Source of the DNA: Ehretia macrophylla
Lineage: Eukaryota; Streptophyta; Magnoliopsida; Boraginales; Ehretiaceae
DNA length: 64,000 nt
Assembly (NCBI GenBank): GCA_037974665.1
Contig: CM075782.1
Coordinates: 46,039,851 to 46,103,850, forward strand
Direction: 5' to 3'
Position 1 is the stretch's first letter. Every line of letters begins with the position of its first letter. The translations under genes were made by a program, and so were the position numbers. Positions 11,594 to 21,820 of the stretch are shown here, one piece after another. The notes below the pieces were generated by a model. The model saw nothing but the letters and a program-made list of their open reading frames with translations, searched no databases and was not told the DNA's origin.

Positions 11594-11790
11594 AAATGTC
11601 ACATGTAATCCCTATTGTTTTCCTAAAGATTCAATTTCATTTCTATTGCTTTAAATTTCTTAATTTCGCCCCTCTTATTTTTTAAAAAGTACAATTATGT
11701 CACTATTATTTCTTTTAAGTTTTGAATTCGCCCCTATTATTTAAAATTAGACAATTTAGTCTAATAGCAAATAGGAGGAGGGAGTAATCC
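11594..11790. repeat. Repeat-like block with 'ttcgcccct' motif
   Basis: Repeated phrases 'atttcgcccctcttatttt', 'attcgcccctattattta' and 'gacaatttagtc' give the patterned look of plant DNA-transposon termini. No partner end was found. Confidence 0.25.
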
Positions 11791-12092
11791 CTCCCCTTTC
11801 TTTACTTTCCTTTAAGAAATGCAATTCAAACTAGCTGCTAAAGTTCACCCTTCTATTTATTTAGCGAATTGCTTAAGTGTGTGTCTATTGAATGAATTAA
11901 ACCACGATAAATTTTCAACTATAAATACAGAGGCTACTTTCAATTTTATTTAAATGTAGTTAAATAAATAGCGAAGGGAATGAGAAGAGAAAAAATAATT
12001 ATTGCTCATGAAAGTATAATTAATAAAATTTCAATTTTTTATTATTTATATACTACTCAACGATTCGCTTCTCATGAGAATACATGCTTCTT

Positions 12093-12469
12093 GCCAACTC
12101 CAACAACTTCCTTATATTTTTCTCTACATTTAGAGAATTTAGACATTTTCTCTATATCTAAAGATTCAATATTTTAGTTTTACTCCAACAGCTTCCCTAC
12201 ATTTAGTAGATCCCTTATTTCAAGGAATCTTTATTTCAGTTTCACTACAACAGCTTTCCTATTTTAAAAACTCTCTACTTTTGTTTACTCTACATGTAGA
12301 GATGTAGAAATAAATTTAAGGATTTGTTATTGTATCTCCACATGTAGAAATAATATGATTTGAATGTAAAGATTCTCTACATGTAAGGAAGCTGTTGGAG
12401 GCTAAAATCTCTAATATCATCCGTACATGCAGAAAATATGGTGATTTAGGACACCTGTTGGAGATCGCC
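12093..12469. mobile_element. MITE with inverted ends (CTCCAACA type)
   Basis: Inward-facing inverted repeats bound this AT-rich segment: CTCCAACAACTTCCTTAT near 12099 is mirrored by a sequence whose complement is CTCCAACAGCTTCCTTAC near 12384-12401. The right end 'cctgttggagatcgcc' is complementary to the common Tourist/Harbinger-type end. The internal part also repeats 'tctctacatgtaga' fold-backs. No clean TTA target duplication was found, so the exact ends are uncertain. Confidence 0.55.
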
Positions 12470-12839
12470 TTAAGTTGCAAATTTTATAGGTCGCCAAGAT
12501 CTTTCGCTATGCAAACGTCGAACAAATTCACTCAAGACAAATCTTAAGCCAAGATGAAGTACTCTTTCAAGCACCAAAAATCTCACAATTTGGGATGTTA
12601 TACGAGGCTAGGCTTTAAAGCTAGATTATATATTTGATATCCCAATGTAAAACAAATTCTTAAAAACTTTACCCCAAGACTCACGATGCAAAGAAATACT
12701 CACAACTCCACAATTGGCTACACATCCATTGCCAATAATAACGTTGCTAGGGTGGGAAAAAAACTGAACTCCAAGTACATGAATATAATGGTCGAATTGG
12801 AAACCCCGTCTATATGCATCTCTTTGTTCAAATTAATCA

Positions 12840-13960
12840 GACACAAGGTATATTTGGATCGGTTCGAGAAAATTGACTCCAAGTCTTATTCAAACTCGAT
12901 ACATAAACAAATCTCACACCGATACTTCAACCATTCCACCATTAAACTACCTCCTTCAGGTCAATAACCATGTAACTAGTCAAAGTCTTCTCGGCATTTA
13001 CACAATATTAGCTTCATGATTACTCAACTTATACATGTTGACCTCTAATTTTTTTTTTTAATAACGAAGAAACTCAACTGAAACTATACTACATTGAATT
13101 TAACGTAAGATTACAAACTTCATGGTGCAGCAATATGCCTGACACATATTTAAAATTAGTCAAAGGCTTTTCCATAAGAATTCTTCTTTGAGTTAAATGC
13201 AGAAAATTAAATTAGTGATATCTACAAGTTTTTATTCCATATAGTATATAGTTTTTTATAATATACGAGTATGGTGAATAAAACCAAATGGAATGAAGTA
13301 AAAGTTCCAAAAACTAACAGTTCGATTGGGACATTGGTGATGTACACAAGGTATATTTGGATTGGTTCGAGAAAATTGACTCTAAGTTTTATTCAAATTC
13401 GATATATGAACAAATCTCGGCTTTAAGCATTACACCATTAAACTACCTCCTTGGGGTCAATAATTAAAGTCTTCTCGGCATTTACATAACAATAGCTCCA
13501 CGATTACTTAGCTTATACGTGTTGATATCTAATTTTTTTTTCTTTTGATTTTTATGACGAAGAAAACTCAACTAAAACTACATTACATTGAATTCAACGT
13601 AAGATTACAAACTTCGTACTGCAGACATATTTAAAATTAGTCATAGGCTTTTCCATAAGAATTCAGTGATATGTAGAAGTTTTTATTCCATATAATATAT
13701 AGTTTTCTATAACATACAAGTATGGCAAATAAAACCAAATGGAATAAAGTAAAAAGTACAAAAAAATAAAGGTTCAATTGGGACAATTGGTGATTTTTAG
13801 GAGTTTTTATTTCATATAGTATATAGTCTTTAATATCATTACGAGTATTGGTAATAACACCAAATGAAATGAAGTAAAAAGTAACAAAAAAATGACGGTT
13901 CACCAAATGAAATGAAGTAAAAATTACCAAAAAGATGAGATTTCAAATTGGGTCAAATGG
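12840..13960. repeat. R1 repeat cluster, two copies in tandem
   Basis: Two successive R1 copies (about 12840-13345 and 13345-13960) in head-to-tail order, the second with its part c end triplicated (about 13720, 13855, 13905). The same order and breakpoints recur at 43.71-44.83 kb, showing a segmental duplication. Confidence 0.85.
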
Positions 13961-14013
13961 TGAAATTAATTACTCACCTTTTCCAATATACTTCATATTC
14001 CAGCATTCCATTA

Positions 14014-14117
14014 CTTTAATGCCCCCATTACACGCTACCATAACTGTGCTCTGCATTCGAGTCTGGTTCACCTGACTATTTATGAAGCGAATGGCTTTAG
14101 TACTCTCCGAGGGGGGA
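14014..14117 (-). pseudogene. Degenerate 7SL RNA gene start (copy B)
   Basis: Minus strand. TATA-like TCATAAATAGT (14076-14086) lies about 20 bases before a weak 7SL-like stretch with GTGTAATGGGGGCATTAAAG and GGAATGCTGG. The USE has decayed to a G/C-rich CTCCCCCCTCG (14108-14117). This copy keeps the site ('tcgagtctggtt') at which the paralog at 44.9 kb carries a LINE insertion. Confidence 0.5.
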
Positions 14118-14279
14118 GAAGACTTGTTTCCATAAGGTCCCGCTCTCTGTCCAGTGCATCAAATCGAATACTAAAATGACAATTATAATTTAATCTTCTC
14201 GTTTCACTTCCATTTGGAACATAATAATTAAAGTGCTTATAGGCACTCATTACCCTTCCAAAATTTTAACATAATTAAT

Positions 14280-14640
14280 AAAATTTCACTTTTTTTTTTT
14301 TGATAACCATTAAAAATATCCCTATATTAACCAGCCCTATTGGATAGATGAGATGACTACCACCTCAAACGAATATGGGGGTGCATCAATTTCACAACGT
14401 ATGGCTTAATCGCTAAGTGAGAACCAAAACGCAGAGAGTGCAACAGCTAGACCCTAAGTCTGACAAAAAATTCACATTCTAAAACCCATTCTGGTTTTTT
14501 CTTCTTTTGGCTCTTTTTTCCTTTTGAATGAATAATATTGGCTTTCTTATGATTCAATTGGGATAAAAGATTATTACCACATCCAAAGTTAGGAAAAAGA
14601 AACAAAAAATTAAAAAGTAAAATTTCCATAAAGTTCGAAG
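14280..14640. repeat. Duplicated block shared with 46.0-46.3 kb
   Basis: Phrases such as 'aaaaatatccctatattaac', 'gactaccacctcaaacg' and 'ttggctttcttatgattcaa' occur in the same order at 46.02-46.30 kb. This is the distal end of the 12.7-14.6 / 43.7-46.3 kb duplication. No coding signal. Confidence 0.75.
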
Positions 14641-14811
14641 AAATGAGGGTTTGATAGTACTTCAAAGATCATAAGCTCCTAGCGCACATCCAAGTCGGGG
14701 AAAGTGATGTATTTATATTTTTTTGTTGAATCATTGAGAAGTAGGCATTATTTATTAAAACAAAGATGGAGAGGGATTCACCCATTTTCCAATTTTTCAT
14801 CAAAATTGACA

Positions 14812-15071
14812 GAGAGACGACCAGAGATTCACACTTTTGCTGCTCGATTTAGAGAGCAGCATGAGGACGCTGAAATTGAACATGGAACATCGACTCGTAA
14901 GATTACTACTCAGGCTGCTGAAGGTCTTTTCATCTTCTTTGTGCAGCGTCATCTGGAAGATGCATGTAGCCTATATGAACCGGCCATTGCAATTGAAAAT
15001 TCACAAAAGGGAAACAACATTCACAAACTTTACCTTTGTTGTATGCGGAATATTCTCGATTCCTCTTCTTG
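14812..15071 (+). pseudogene. PRP39: PRP39 splicing factor, decayed exons (upstream part)
   Basis: PRP39 is a HAT-repeat protein of the U1 snRNP that acts in 5' splice-site recognition. Here the frame reads RRPEIHTFAARFREQHED. It then lacks about 28 codons of the family protein (the stretch around ARAAYQLVHTE) and resumes with NMEHRL at a GT splice donor (14897). A 50-base intron-like segment ends in 'tgtgcag' (14946). The next exon gives HLEDACSLYEPAIAIEN, then, after a small insertion that shifts the frame, KGKQHSQTLPLLYAEYSRFL, ending at 15071 before 'gtacac'. All preceding exons are missing from the window. The deletion and frameshift make it a pseudogene. The family's next residues (VSGKVEKAREIL) are found at 52466. 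Confidence 0.85.
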
Positions 15072-15479
15072 GTACACCTCTTTTAATCTCGTCTTGCTCT
15101 CAAGTTGTAGTTTTTTTGCCCTCCAGCATTTTGTGCCGTGGTTATGTTGTTTTCTGTCTTCCTCTCTTCGTTTTTGTCACTCACTTTTTGTTTAGCGGTT
15201 TGATCTGTAAATATTGGGAGAAGGCTCTGACACTCAAACTAATTTTCCTGTAGAATGGGCTCGGAGAAGCCTGTTTAGATGTCATGAGGGGAGCTTCAAA
15301 GTGGCAACACAAATAAGTTTTCTTTAGTATGAAGTGAAAATGTACGTGTTGCAAAAGCAAACAATGGTAAAGTAGAATTTTTTGTACTTTCTCCAGTATT
15401 TATTGATCTCTCAACAATTGTGTGCTTGTTTTTATCTTTTTGATACACAATATTTGATTGAGGGAATCCTTTTTAAAAA
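15072..15479. other. Probable start of the giant PRP39 intron
   Basis: T-rich, intron-like sequence directly after the donor at 15072. No further exon or element signature before 15480. Confidence 0.4.
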
Positions 15480-15720
15480 AATACCCATTGTTTTCTAACA
15501 TGTGTGCTCCCACATAAGTGTGGCTCTCATGCTAAACAGATGCTCAATTCAGTAGACGTGTTTTAGATGGACCCTGATTGAGATCCTTAAACTTTCAAAT
15601 ATACTATGATTGCCTCCATTCGTATTGATTTGTGGTAGATTATCGTCTTTACCATGGAGAAGATGACTGTGCACAGAATTTTGCTTACAAAGAGTAATGA
15701 CTGAAATTGCTCCATTTCTA
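15480..15720. repeat. Dispersed repeat, second copy at 55.34-55.60 kb
   Basis: Shares long near-identical phrases ('actttcaaatatactat', 'gattgcctccattcgtat', 'tgtggtagattat', 'gaaattgctccatttt') with 55340-55600 in the same orientation. One copy lies in the PRP39 intron and the other about 500 bases past the PRP39 stop, so it is a dispersed repeat or a partial duplication of the gene's flank. Confidence 0.75.
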
Positions 15721-15724
15721 ATTT

Positions 15725-15955
15725 TCCAGCTCTATATTTACACAACAATAACTCCCGATTACTCAGCTTATATATGTTGACCTCTAACTTTTTTTTTCTT
15801 TATATGACGAAAAACTTAATTAAAACTACACTACATTAAATTCAATGTAAGATTACAAACTTCATGGTGCAGCAATACTTGACACATTTAAAATTAGTCA
15901 AAGGCCACTATTAACCAAATGGAACGAAGTGAAAAAATAACAGTTCAATCGGGAC
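15725..15955. repeat. R1 repeat, shortened copy
   Basis: Contains the end of part a ('actcagcttatatatgttgacc'-like), part b with the T-run and a cut-down part c. It leads directly into 7SL copy C, as the copy at 49.4-49.7 kb leads into 7SL copy G. Confidence 0.75.
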
Positions 15956-16028
15956 AACCAGCCGGCTCACGTATTCCGTTCTCCTATTCAGTCTTATTTC
16001 TTCTTAAATTGTAACATATTTATATCCC

Positions 16029-16151
16029 AACATTCCGTTATTTTAATGCCCCCATTTGGATTACAAACCCCCGTCAACGAGCACGGCGGCCACGTCCTCT
16101 TAACCTGATTATTTATCAAGCTGATTGCTTTTGTAAACCTCCGATGTGGGA
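16029..16151 (-). pseudogene. Degenerate 7SL RNA gene start with USE/TATA promoter (copy C)
   Basis: Minus strand: USE core TCCCACATCG (complement of 16142-16151), TTGATAAATAA (16109-16119), then GCCGCCGTGCTCGTTGACG and GGGGTTTGTAATCC, AAATGGGGGCATTAAA, CGGAATGTTGG. These align in order with the 5' Alu-domain part of plant 7SL RNA. The changes from GAGCGG to AAATGG look like decay of methylated CpG sites. Downstream 7SL sequence is absent. Confidence 0.7.
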
Positions 16152-16372
16152 GAAGAAATGTGTCAAAATAGAGATTACCAAACTGTTGGGGTTATTTTCT
16201 AATTCTAACAAAATATACATAAATATCTTGAGCTTTTGTTTTGCTTGGCTGATTTTCACTTTGTGTCGAGAAGAATCGAAAAAAGAGAAAGCCTTTGGTT
16301 TTGGATTTTTCTTCCATTTTCAAGGAAGATCATGGGTGAATGTGCAAGTAAGTGAAAAAAGATTTTAATGGT
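16152..16372 (+). other. Conserved plus-strand unit with short ATG frame and splice donor
   Basis: Starts at the USE of 7SL copy C and runs away from it. It is repeated, with few changes, at 43.46-43.68 and 49.89-50.09 kb. Shared landmarks are 'tgtcaaaatagagattacc', 'aactgttggggttatttt', 'cttgagcttttgttttgc', 'gaaagcctttggttttgg' and 'gatcatgggtgaatgtgca'. The last piece is an ATG with codons for MGECA, followed by a donor-like gtaagt here and ggtgagt in other copies. This looks like a 5' leader and first exon facing away from the 7SL promoter. The parent gene is not recognised. Confidence 0.5.
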
Positions 16373-17789
16373 TGAATTCTTGTAATATCGCTTTTCACTC
16401 TCCGACTCATATTGATCTATGATTTGGTATAGGGTGCCTTGTGTTTTGTTCTTTGTCAGTTGTTTATTGTATCCTTTACTGTATTGGGTCTTTCATAATA
16501 ACTTTTCTTAGTTCTTCTATAAGACAAACTATGTTTTCGTAAAAATAATTTTTATCACATCATACCTTATGTCTTTAACATTTATGAGATTCATATGATT
16601 GTCATAAACCCGCATGTTTTAATGACGGTGCCGTCTTAACATGGTATTTTTAGTCTACAATTATTTTGTTTTCGTACTTTAGATTTAATCTATTAGTTCT
16701 AATAACAACTTAATTAATCTTATATATGATCATTTGAAAATCATCTAACCTTTTTTTGTAATGATACTCGAGTTAAAATATACCATTCAACATTCTAAAG
16801 TTATTAGCTTTTGTTTCCTTCTTTTCTTCCTTATGGTATTCTCACTTTTTTTTTTGGCTAGACAAGTAAATCATATCAGTCCAACCTTAAAAACAGATAC
16901 AAGAGATAACAATCAGTTCAAAAGAAGCCGATGTTTCAGTCTGTACACAAAATACTATTATCTAAATTATCTCTATATTTACTTTGTATACAAATTTTTC
17001 CCCTAACATCCAAAATAATATTGTCAATAATACGTTCCTCCGAACAAGCGCATGGTATTCTCACTTACTGAACATTGTTCAGCTCACTTTCGTTTTATGC
17101 TTTATTTTGCAGAGTGGGAAATAAACTTGGACTTAGAGAGGCTTCTGGCGCTAGTGTCTATCAATGAGATTGTGGATTGATTTCGAATTAAGGTTAATAT
17201 ATATTATAGTATGATCCTAAATTTTTCAATGAGAACGTATTTTGGAGCTATAATATGCTCATCTTAGAGTGCAATGTGATTTATGCTATATGGGTTAATG
17301 ACTCTTAATTATTACAACTCTCGAGTGGTTTAAATTATATGTGTGGCAAGTAGTCTTGATGTCTTAGGAAGGCAACCTTCTTAGGCTTATTGCAGTCTCG
17401 TTCTTGAGTTCACCATAGAGAATTTTGGGGGCGTTACACTTTATTTCTCCACTTCTCATCTTTAAGCATGCATTTGTTTGAAAATTAAATTAAATAATAA
17501 TTGGTGGTCTTACTCGAACTTTCACGCCGTCTGCTCTTGTGATAAGAGTGCCAACGATGAATTCATGAAAGGCTCATTCAATTCTTACAAAACTAAAGCA
17601 GCATGCAGTGGGGTGGACAGTTGGAGGATTTGTTATTATTACTCAACAAGTATTTATTTGATTGGTGGATAATACTTGATGGTTCATTTTTCTATTTCAG
17701 GTTACAGATTTGACATTAATTTGATTGAGCTGATTCCAGGAACATACCAGGTAATTGCGCTCTCCGCGTTGTATAGTTAGCTATTGAGT
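16373..17789 (+). other. Intron-like DNA with two unassigned exon-like pieces
   Basis: Mostly T-rich intron-like sequence. Two short segments have exon character. One follows 'ttattttgcag' at 17112 and reads EWEINLDLERLLALVSINE. The other, 17701-17750, lies between 'tttctatttcag' and 'gtaatt' and reads YRFDINLIELIPGTYQ. The first would continue in phase from the MGECA frame of the neighbouring unit. I recognise neither; they may be remains of the gene that owns that first exon. Confidence 0.3.
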
Positions 17790-18345
17790 GTAAATTTGTA
17801 TGTATATTTGTCTCTTTTTCTCAATAATAAAGATTATTGTTAATTTTAAAAATGTCGTACATAACTATTCACTACAAAGAAACAAACTCGCTAAATTAGT
17901 TGGTATTAGGGTATAAATTACCTTGAAAATCTGTGAGCTCGTAACTCTTTATTATCTAGTCAATTAACTTAATTTATGTCCTACAAATAAGAGAAAAATT
18001 AACTTGAGAATTAAATAGCTTGAGAACATGATGAACTAGGACGAATATTAATTTGTCTCATTAACATGATATGGTAGACGAAGTCCATTTTTCATTGTTG
18101 GATTCGTCCAATTCAAAAGAGATTCTAATTTAGTACATAAGCATCAGCTAGTGGTGCACTTCTAGTCCAGTCATTAGCCACGCTTCTTAATAAAATCTAG
18201 AGAGATAGGAGATTGAGACCCTAAATATTAAACTTTTTGAACATAGCCTAGAAGGATTGCTTCAAAACGTAAAAGGTATCCTAATATTACATAATCCTTC
18301 CTTAAGCATTGTAGATCTACTCAGAACTTCATGATAATAATTAAG
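17790..18345. repeat. Segmental repeat, partner at 20.83-21.73 kb
   Basis: Long matches with 20825-21725, for example 'gtatgtatatttgtctcttt', 'agttggtattagggta', 'ttatcagctagtggtgcact'-like text and 'cctactcagaacttcatgat'. The partner holds an extra block of about 210 bases near 20960-21170. No coding signal. Confidence 0.75.
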
Positions 18346-18379
18346 ACATACAAAATGAGTATGTCTTAATACAGAATTC

Positions 18380-19192
18380 AACGTAAGATTACAAATTTCG
18401 AGGTGCTGCAATGTGCTAGCACATATTATAAATTAATCAAAAGTTTTTTCATAAGAATTCTTCATCTGAGTTTAATGCAGAAAAATTAGTAATATCTAGA
18501 AGTTTTTAGTCCATATAGTATATAGTCTTTTATATCATACAAGTATGGCTAATAAAACCAAATGGAATGACGTAGAAGGACCAAAAAATGACGGTTTGAT
18601 TAGGACATTGGTGATGTACGCCAACGTATATTTGGATTGGTTCGATAAATTGACTCCAAGTCTTATTCAAACTCCATACATGAACAAGTCTCATACCGAC
18701 GCTCAACCAGTCCACCATTAAATTACCTCCTTGTGGTCAATAATTATGTAACTAGTTAAAGTCTTCTCGACATTTACACAATAATAGTTGCACAATTACT
18801 CAGCTTCAATATGTTGACCTCTAAATTTTATTTTATTTTTTTATTAATTTTTTTTCACAACAACAACTCAATTAAAACTACATTACGTTGAATTCAACAT
18901 AAGATTACAAACTTTGTGCTGCAACAATGTACCTGACACATATTTAAAATTAGTCAAAGGCTTTTCTGTAAGAATTCTTCATGCGAGTTAAATGCAGAAA
19001 AATTAGTGATATTAAGAAGTTTTTATTCAATATAGCTTATGGTCTTTTATATCATATGTGTATGATGAATAAAACGAAATGGAATGAAATAAAAGTACAA
19101 AAAAAATAACTGTTCAATTGGGGCATTGAGAAAGTTGTGTAGGCTGCATAATTAGTGATATCAATAAGTTTTTATTCTATATACTATATAAT
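18380..19192. repeat. R1 repeat cluster interrupted by a solo LTR
   Basis: One R1 unit at about 18380-18830 and a second from 18830 to 19192. The second resumes after the solo LTR at 19670 ('ctttttatatattacgag') and runs to about 19790, so the LTR landed inside part c of R1. Confidence 0.8.
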
Positions 19193-19669
19193 TGACGAGG
19201 AGGATCCCGAGCTGAGGTAAAATGTCCACGCCGAGCTGAGTCGGGCTAATCCGAGCCAAGCCGAGCATATTCAGCTATTGCTCAACCTGGATGCTGATCC
19301 AACCTCACCCCGACCCCGGAAAACCTCGACCTTGGTGCCAGCTGCTCTAATGGGACATAAAGCCTTGATGAGACATAAAGTTGCACCGCATTAAATGCTG
19401 TCGGCTCAGAATTTAGTATAAATAGGGCTCCACCCCTTCATTTCGGAGGTAACTGATCATTCATGCTTTCAGCTACTTTGTCAGCTCGGACATACTAATC
19501 ATTCGCACGCCCGAGGGGAAAATCTGGGTCATTACCCCGTCTTTTCCTTCCCTTTCTTTGTGCAGGTTCAGTGGCCGACCTGAAAATTCAACTTGGAGGC
19601 CAACCTGAAGGTTCAGCTCGGCAAAGCGTAGCCGTGCAACCTCAGCTGCGAGGATTTCTGACCTCGACA
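19193..19669 (+). mobile_element. Solo LTR of the Tat-like Gypsy family
   Basis: A 477-base LTR running from TGACGAGGAGGATCCCGAGC to GACCTCGACA, flanked by a perfect 5-bp target duplication ataat (19188-19192 and 19670-19674). It has a TATA box GTATAAATAG near 19418-19427. It is clearly related to the LTR at 56200-56676, which is on the opposite strand and the same length. GC content is much higher than the surroundings. A solo LTR forms by recombination between the two LTRs of a full element. Confidence 0.9.
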
Positions 19670-19802
19670 ATAATCTTTTTATATATTACGAGTGTGGCGA
19701 ATAAACCAAATGGAATGAAGTAATCCATATAGTAATATAGTCTTTTTATATAATAATGGCGAATAAAACCAAATGAAATGAAGTTTCAAATTTTATATCC
19801 CA

Positions 19803-19923
19803 ACGTTCCATTACGTTCATGCCCACATCTAGGTTGCAAGCCCACATCACTGAGCTCGGCGAACGTGCGTGGTTCACCTAACCATTTATGATGCAAATTG
19901 CTTTAGTTATCTCCGATGTGGGA
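19803..19923 (-). pseudogene. Degenerate 7SL RNA gene start with USE/TATA promoter (copy D)
   Basis: The best match to 7SL. Minus strand: USE core TCCCACATCG (complement of 19914-19923), TATA-like CATCATAAATGG (19881-19892), then GCCGAGCTCAGTGATG, identical over the first nine bases to the start of plant 7SL RNA as I recall it (GCCGAGCTC). This is followed by GTGGGCTTGCAACCTAG and GTGGGCATGAACG. Homology fades after about 55-60 nt. Confidence 0.7.
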
Positions 19924-19974
19924 GAAGAATTGTGTCTAATGAATGAATTAAACCAACTACTAGGAATGGCAATG

Positions 19975-20160
19975 AGTCAGATTTTTGCTAAAATTTATAA
20001 AATCAAATTCGGAGTCATTGAAATTATATTTTATTAAACCCGTGATGGAAATCCTTCGGGTTTAGATTTTGCTTAGTAATTCTAAACCTATTAAATATTA
20101 AAAAACTCGCGAATACCCGTCCTGACCTATTAATAAATAGGAAAAAGATTTTAATGGTTG
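19975..20160. other. Repeat-like block with 'cccg' phrases
   Basis: Contains 'aggaatggcaatgagtcag' and 'actcgcgaatacccgtcctg', the style of a widespread plant repeat ('ggcaatgggtcgggt ... acccgtcccg'). Too short to assign. Confidence 0.25.
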
Positions 20161-20204
20161 AATTGGAAACACCGTTTATATGTTTTGTTCGAATTAATCA
20201 AACA

Positions 20205-20720
20205 AAAGATATATTTGGACTGGTTCGAGAAAATTGACTCTAAATCTTATTCAAACTCGATACATGAACAAGTCTTACACCGATGTTTCAACCATTCCAC
20301 CATTAAATAACCTCCTAGAGGTCAATAACCATATAATTAGTCAAAGTCTTCTAGACATTTACACAATAGTAGCCTCACGATTACTCAACTTATACATGTT
20401 GACCTCTATTTTTTTTTAATGACGAAAACTCAACTGAAACTACACTATATTGAATTTAACGTAAGATTACAAATTTTATGGTGCAGCAGTGTGCCTGGCA
20501 CATATTTAAAATTAGTCAAAGGCGTTTCCATAAGAATTCTTCATCTGAGTTAAATGCATAAAATTAAATTAGTGATATCTATAAGATTTTATTCCATATA
20601 GTATATAGTCTTTTATATTATACAAGTATGGCGAATAAAACCAAATGGAATATAGTAAAAGTACCAAAAAATGAAGGTGATTGAAAATAGATCATGGGTG
20701 AGTGTGCAGGTGAGTGAAAT
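20205..20720. repeat. R1 repeat copy fused to the end of the MGECA unit
   Basis: Complete a-b-c order of R1, then 'atagatcatgggtgagtgtg' and a donor-like 'caggtgagtg' at about 20692-20716. Only the last 30 bases of the plus-strand unit are present here. Confidence 0.75.
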
Positions 20721-20824
20721 AGCTTCGTACTTTTTCTTGTAATTTTGGTATGAAGATTCGTAAATCCTGAATCGATTCCCGTAAAATACGGCATCATAAA
20801 GCTTCGAAAAGTTTGATTCATAAG

Positions 20825-21725
20825 ACAATGTGTATGTATATTTGTCTCTTTTTCTCATGTCAATAGACAATAATAAATTATCCTTAATTTTAAAAATGAC
20901 GTACATAACCATTAACTACAAAGAAACAAAGTAGCTAAATTAGTTGGTATTAGTGTAAGATTTGAATTCCTCATACAATTCTCATATTCTCATTCATTCT
21001 ATAAATACACATGATGAAGCTTATTTTAGTTTCAAAAGATTATAGTGGACAGCTATGTGCTTATCTACAAATAGTTTGAAGAAGTCCTGGACCTACAGGA
21101 AAGTACGCCAACTATATGATAAGAGATATTTTACAATATTGAACTAAGCTAACTGTAAACTTATGTTGGACTTAACAATTAGGATATAAATTACCTTGAA
21201 AATTTGTGAGCTCATAACTTTTTATTATCGAGTCAATTAACTTAATTCTTGTCCTACGAATAAGAGAAAAATTAGGTTGAGAAATAGCTCGAGAAGATGA
21301 TGAACTACGAAGAATATTTGTCTCATAAACATGATATAGTAGATGAAGTCCATTCCAATTCAAAAGAGATGCTAATTTAGTACGTAAGCATCAGCTAGTG
21401 GTGCACTTCTAGTCCAGTCATTTGCCACGTGTCTTAATAAAATCTAGAAAGAAAGGAGATTGACATCCTAAACATTAAACTTTTCGAACGTCTCTCTATT
21501 AATGTGGCCTTGACGAGCCTAGAAGGAATGTGTAAACCCAGCATGATACTCTCACAACACATGGCCTTCTAGAGGTGCACAATCTTTTTCTCTATGAAGG
21601 CAAAGCCAGAGAATAAAATTGAAAAAACGAAAGTTCGACTCTATACAAGTTATATAAGAGTATCCTAATATTACATGATCCTTCCGCGGCGTTGTAGACC
21701 TACTCAGAACTTCATGATAATACAT
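20825..21725. repeat. Segmental repeat, partner at 17.79-18.35 kb
   Basis: Same order of phrases as 17790-18345 with an additional segment near 20960-21170. Near 21709-21772 a 31-bp phrase containing 'aacttcatgataatacatac' is present twice in tandem. The right part overlaps the 3' region of the LINE listed next. Confidence 0.7.
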
Positions 21726-21820
21726 ACAAAAAGAGTTCAAAACTTCATGATAATACATACAGAAAGAGTATATTTTTCGTTGAGAGAGAGGTTAATTCGA
21801 ACGAAGCGAGGGGAGGTAAC
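21560..21820 (-). pseudogene. LINE 3' end, left of the Copia insertion
   Basis: Read on the minus strand from 21820, the first codons (VTSPRFVRI) continue in frame from the RNase H end found at 40914 on the other side of the Copia element. What follows is the presumed 3' untranslated region. It is the lower-coordinate half of one LINE that the Copia element split. Confidence 0.6.

Noticed and set aside
14447-14465. Sequence ctagaccctaagtc, similar to a plant telomerase RNA template.
   Set aside because: One mismatch in the template core, no USE/TATA at the right distance and no conserved neighbours.
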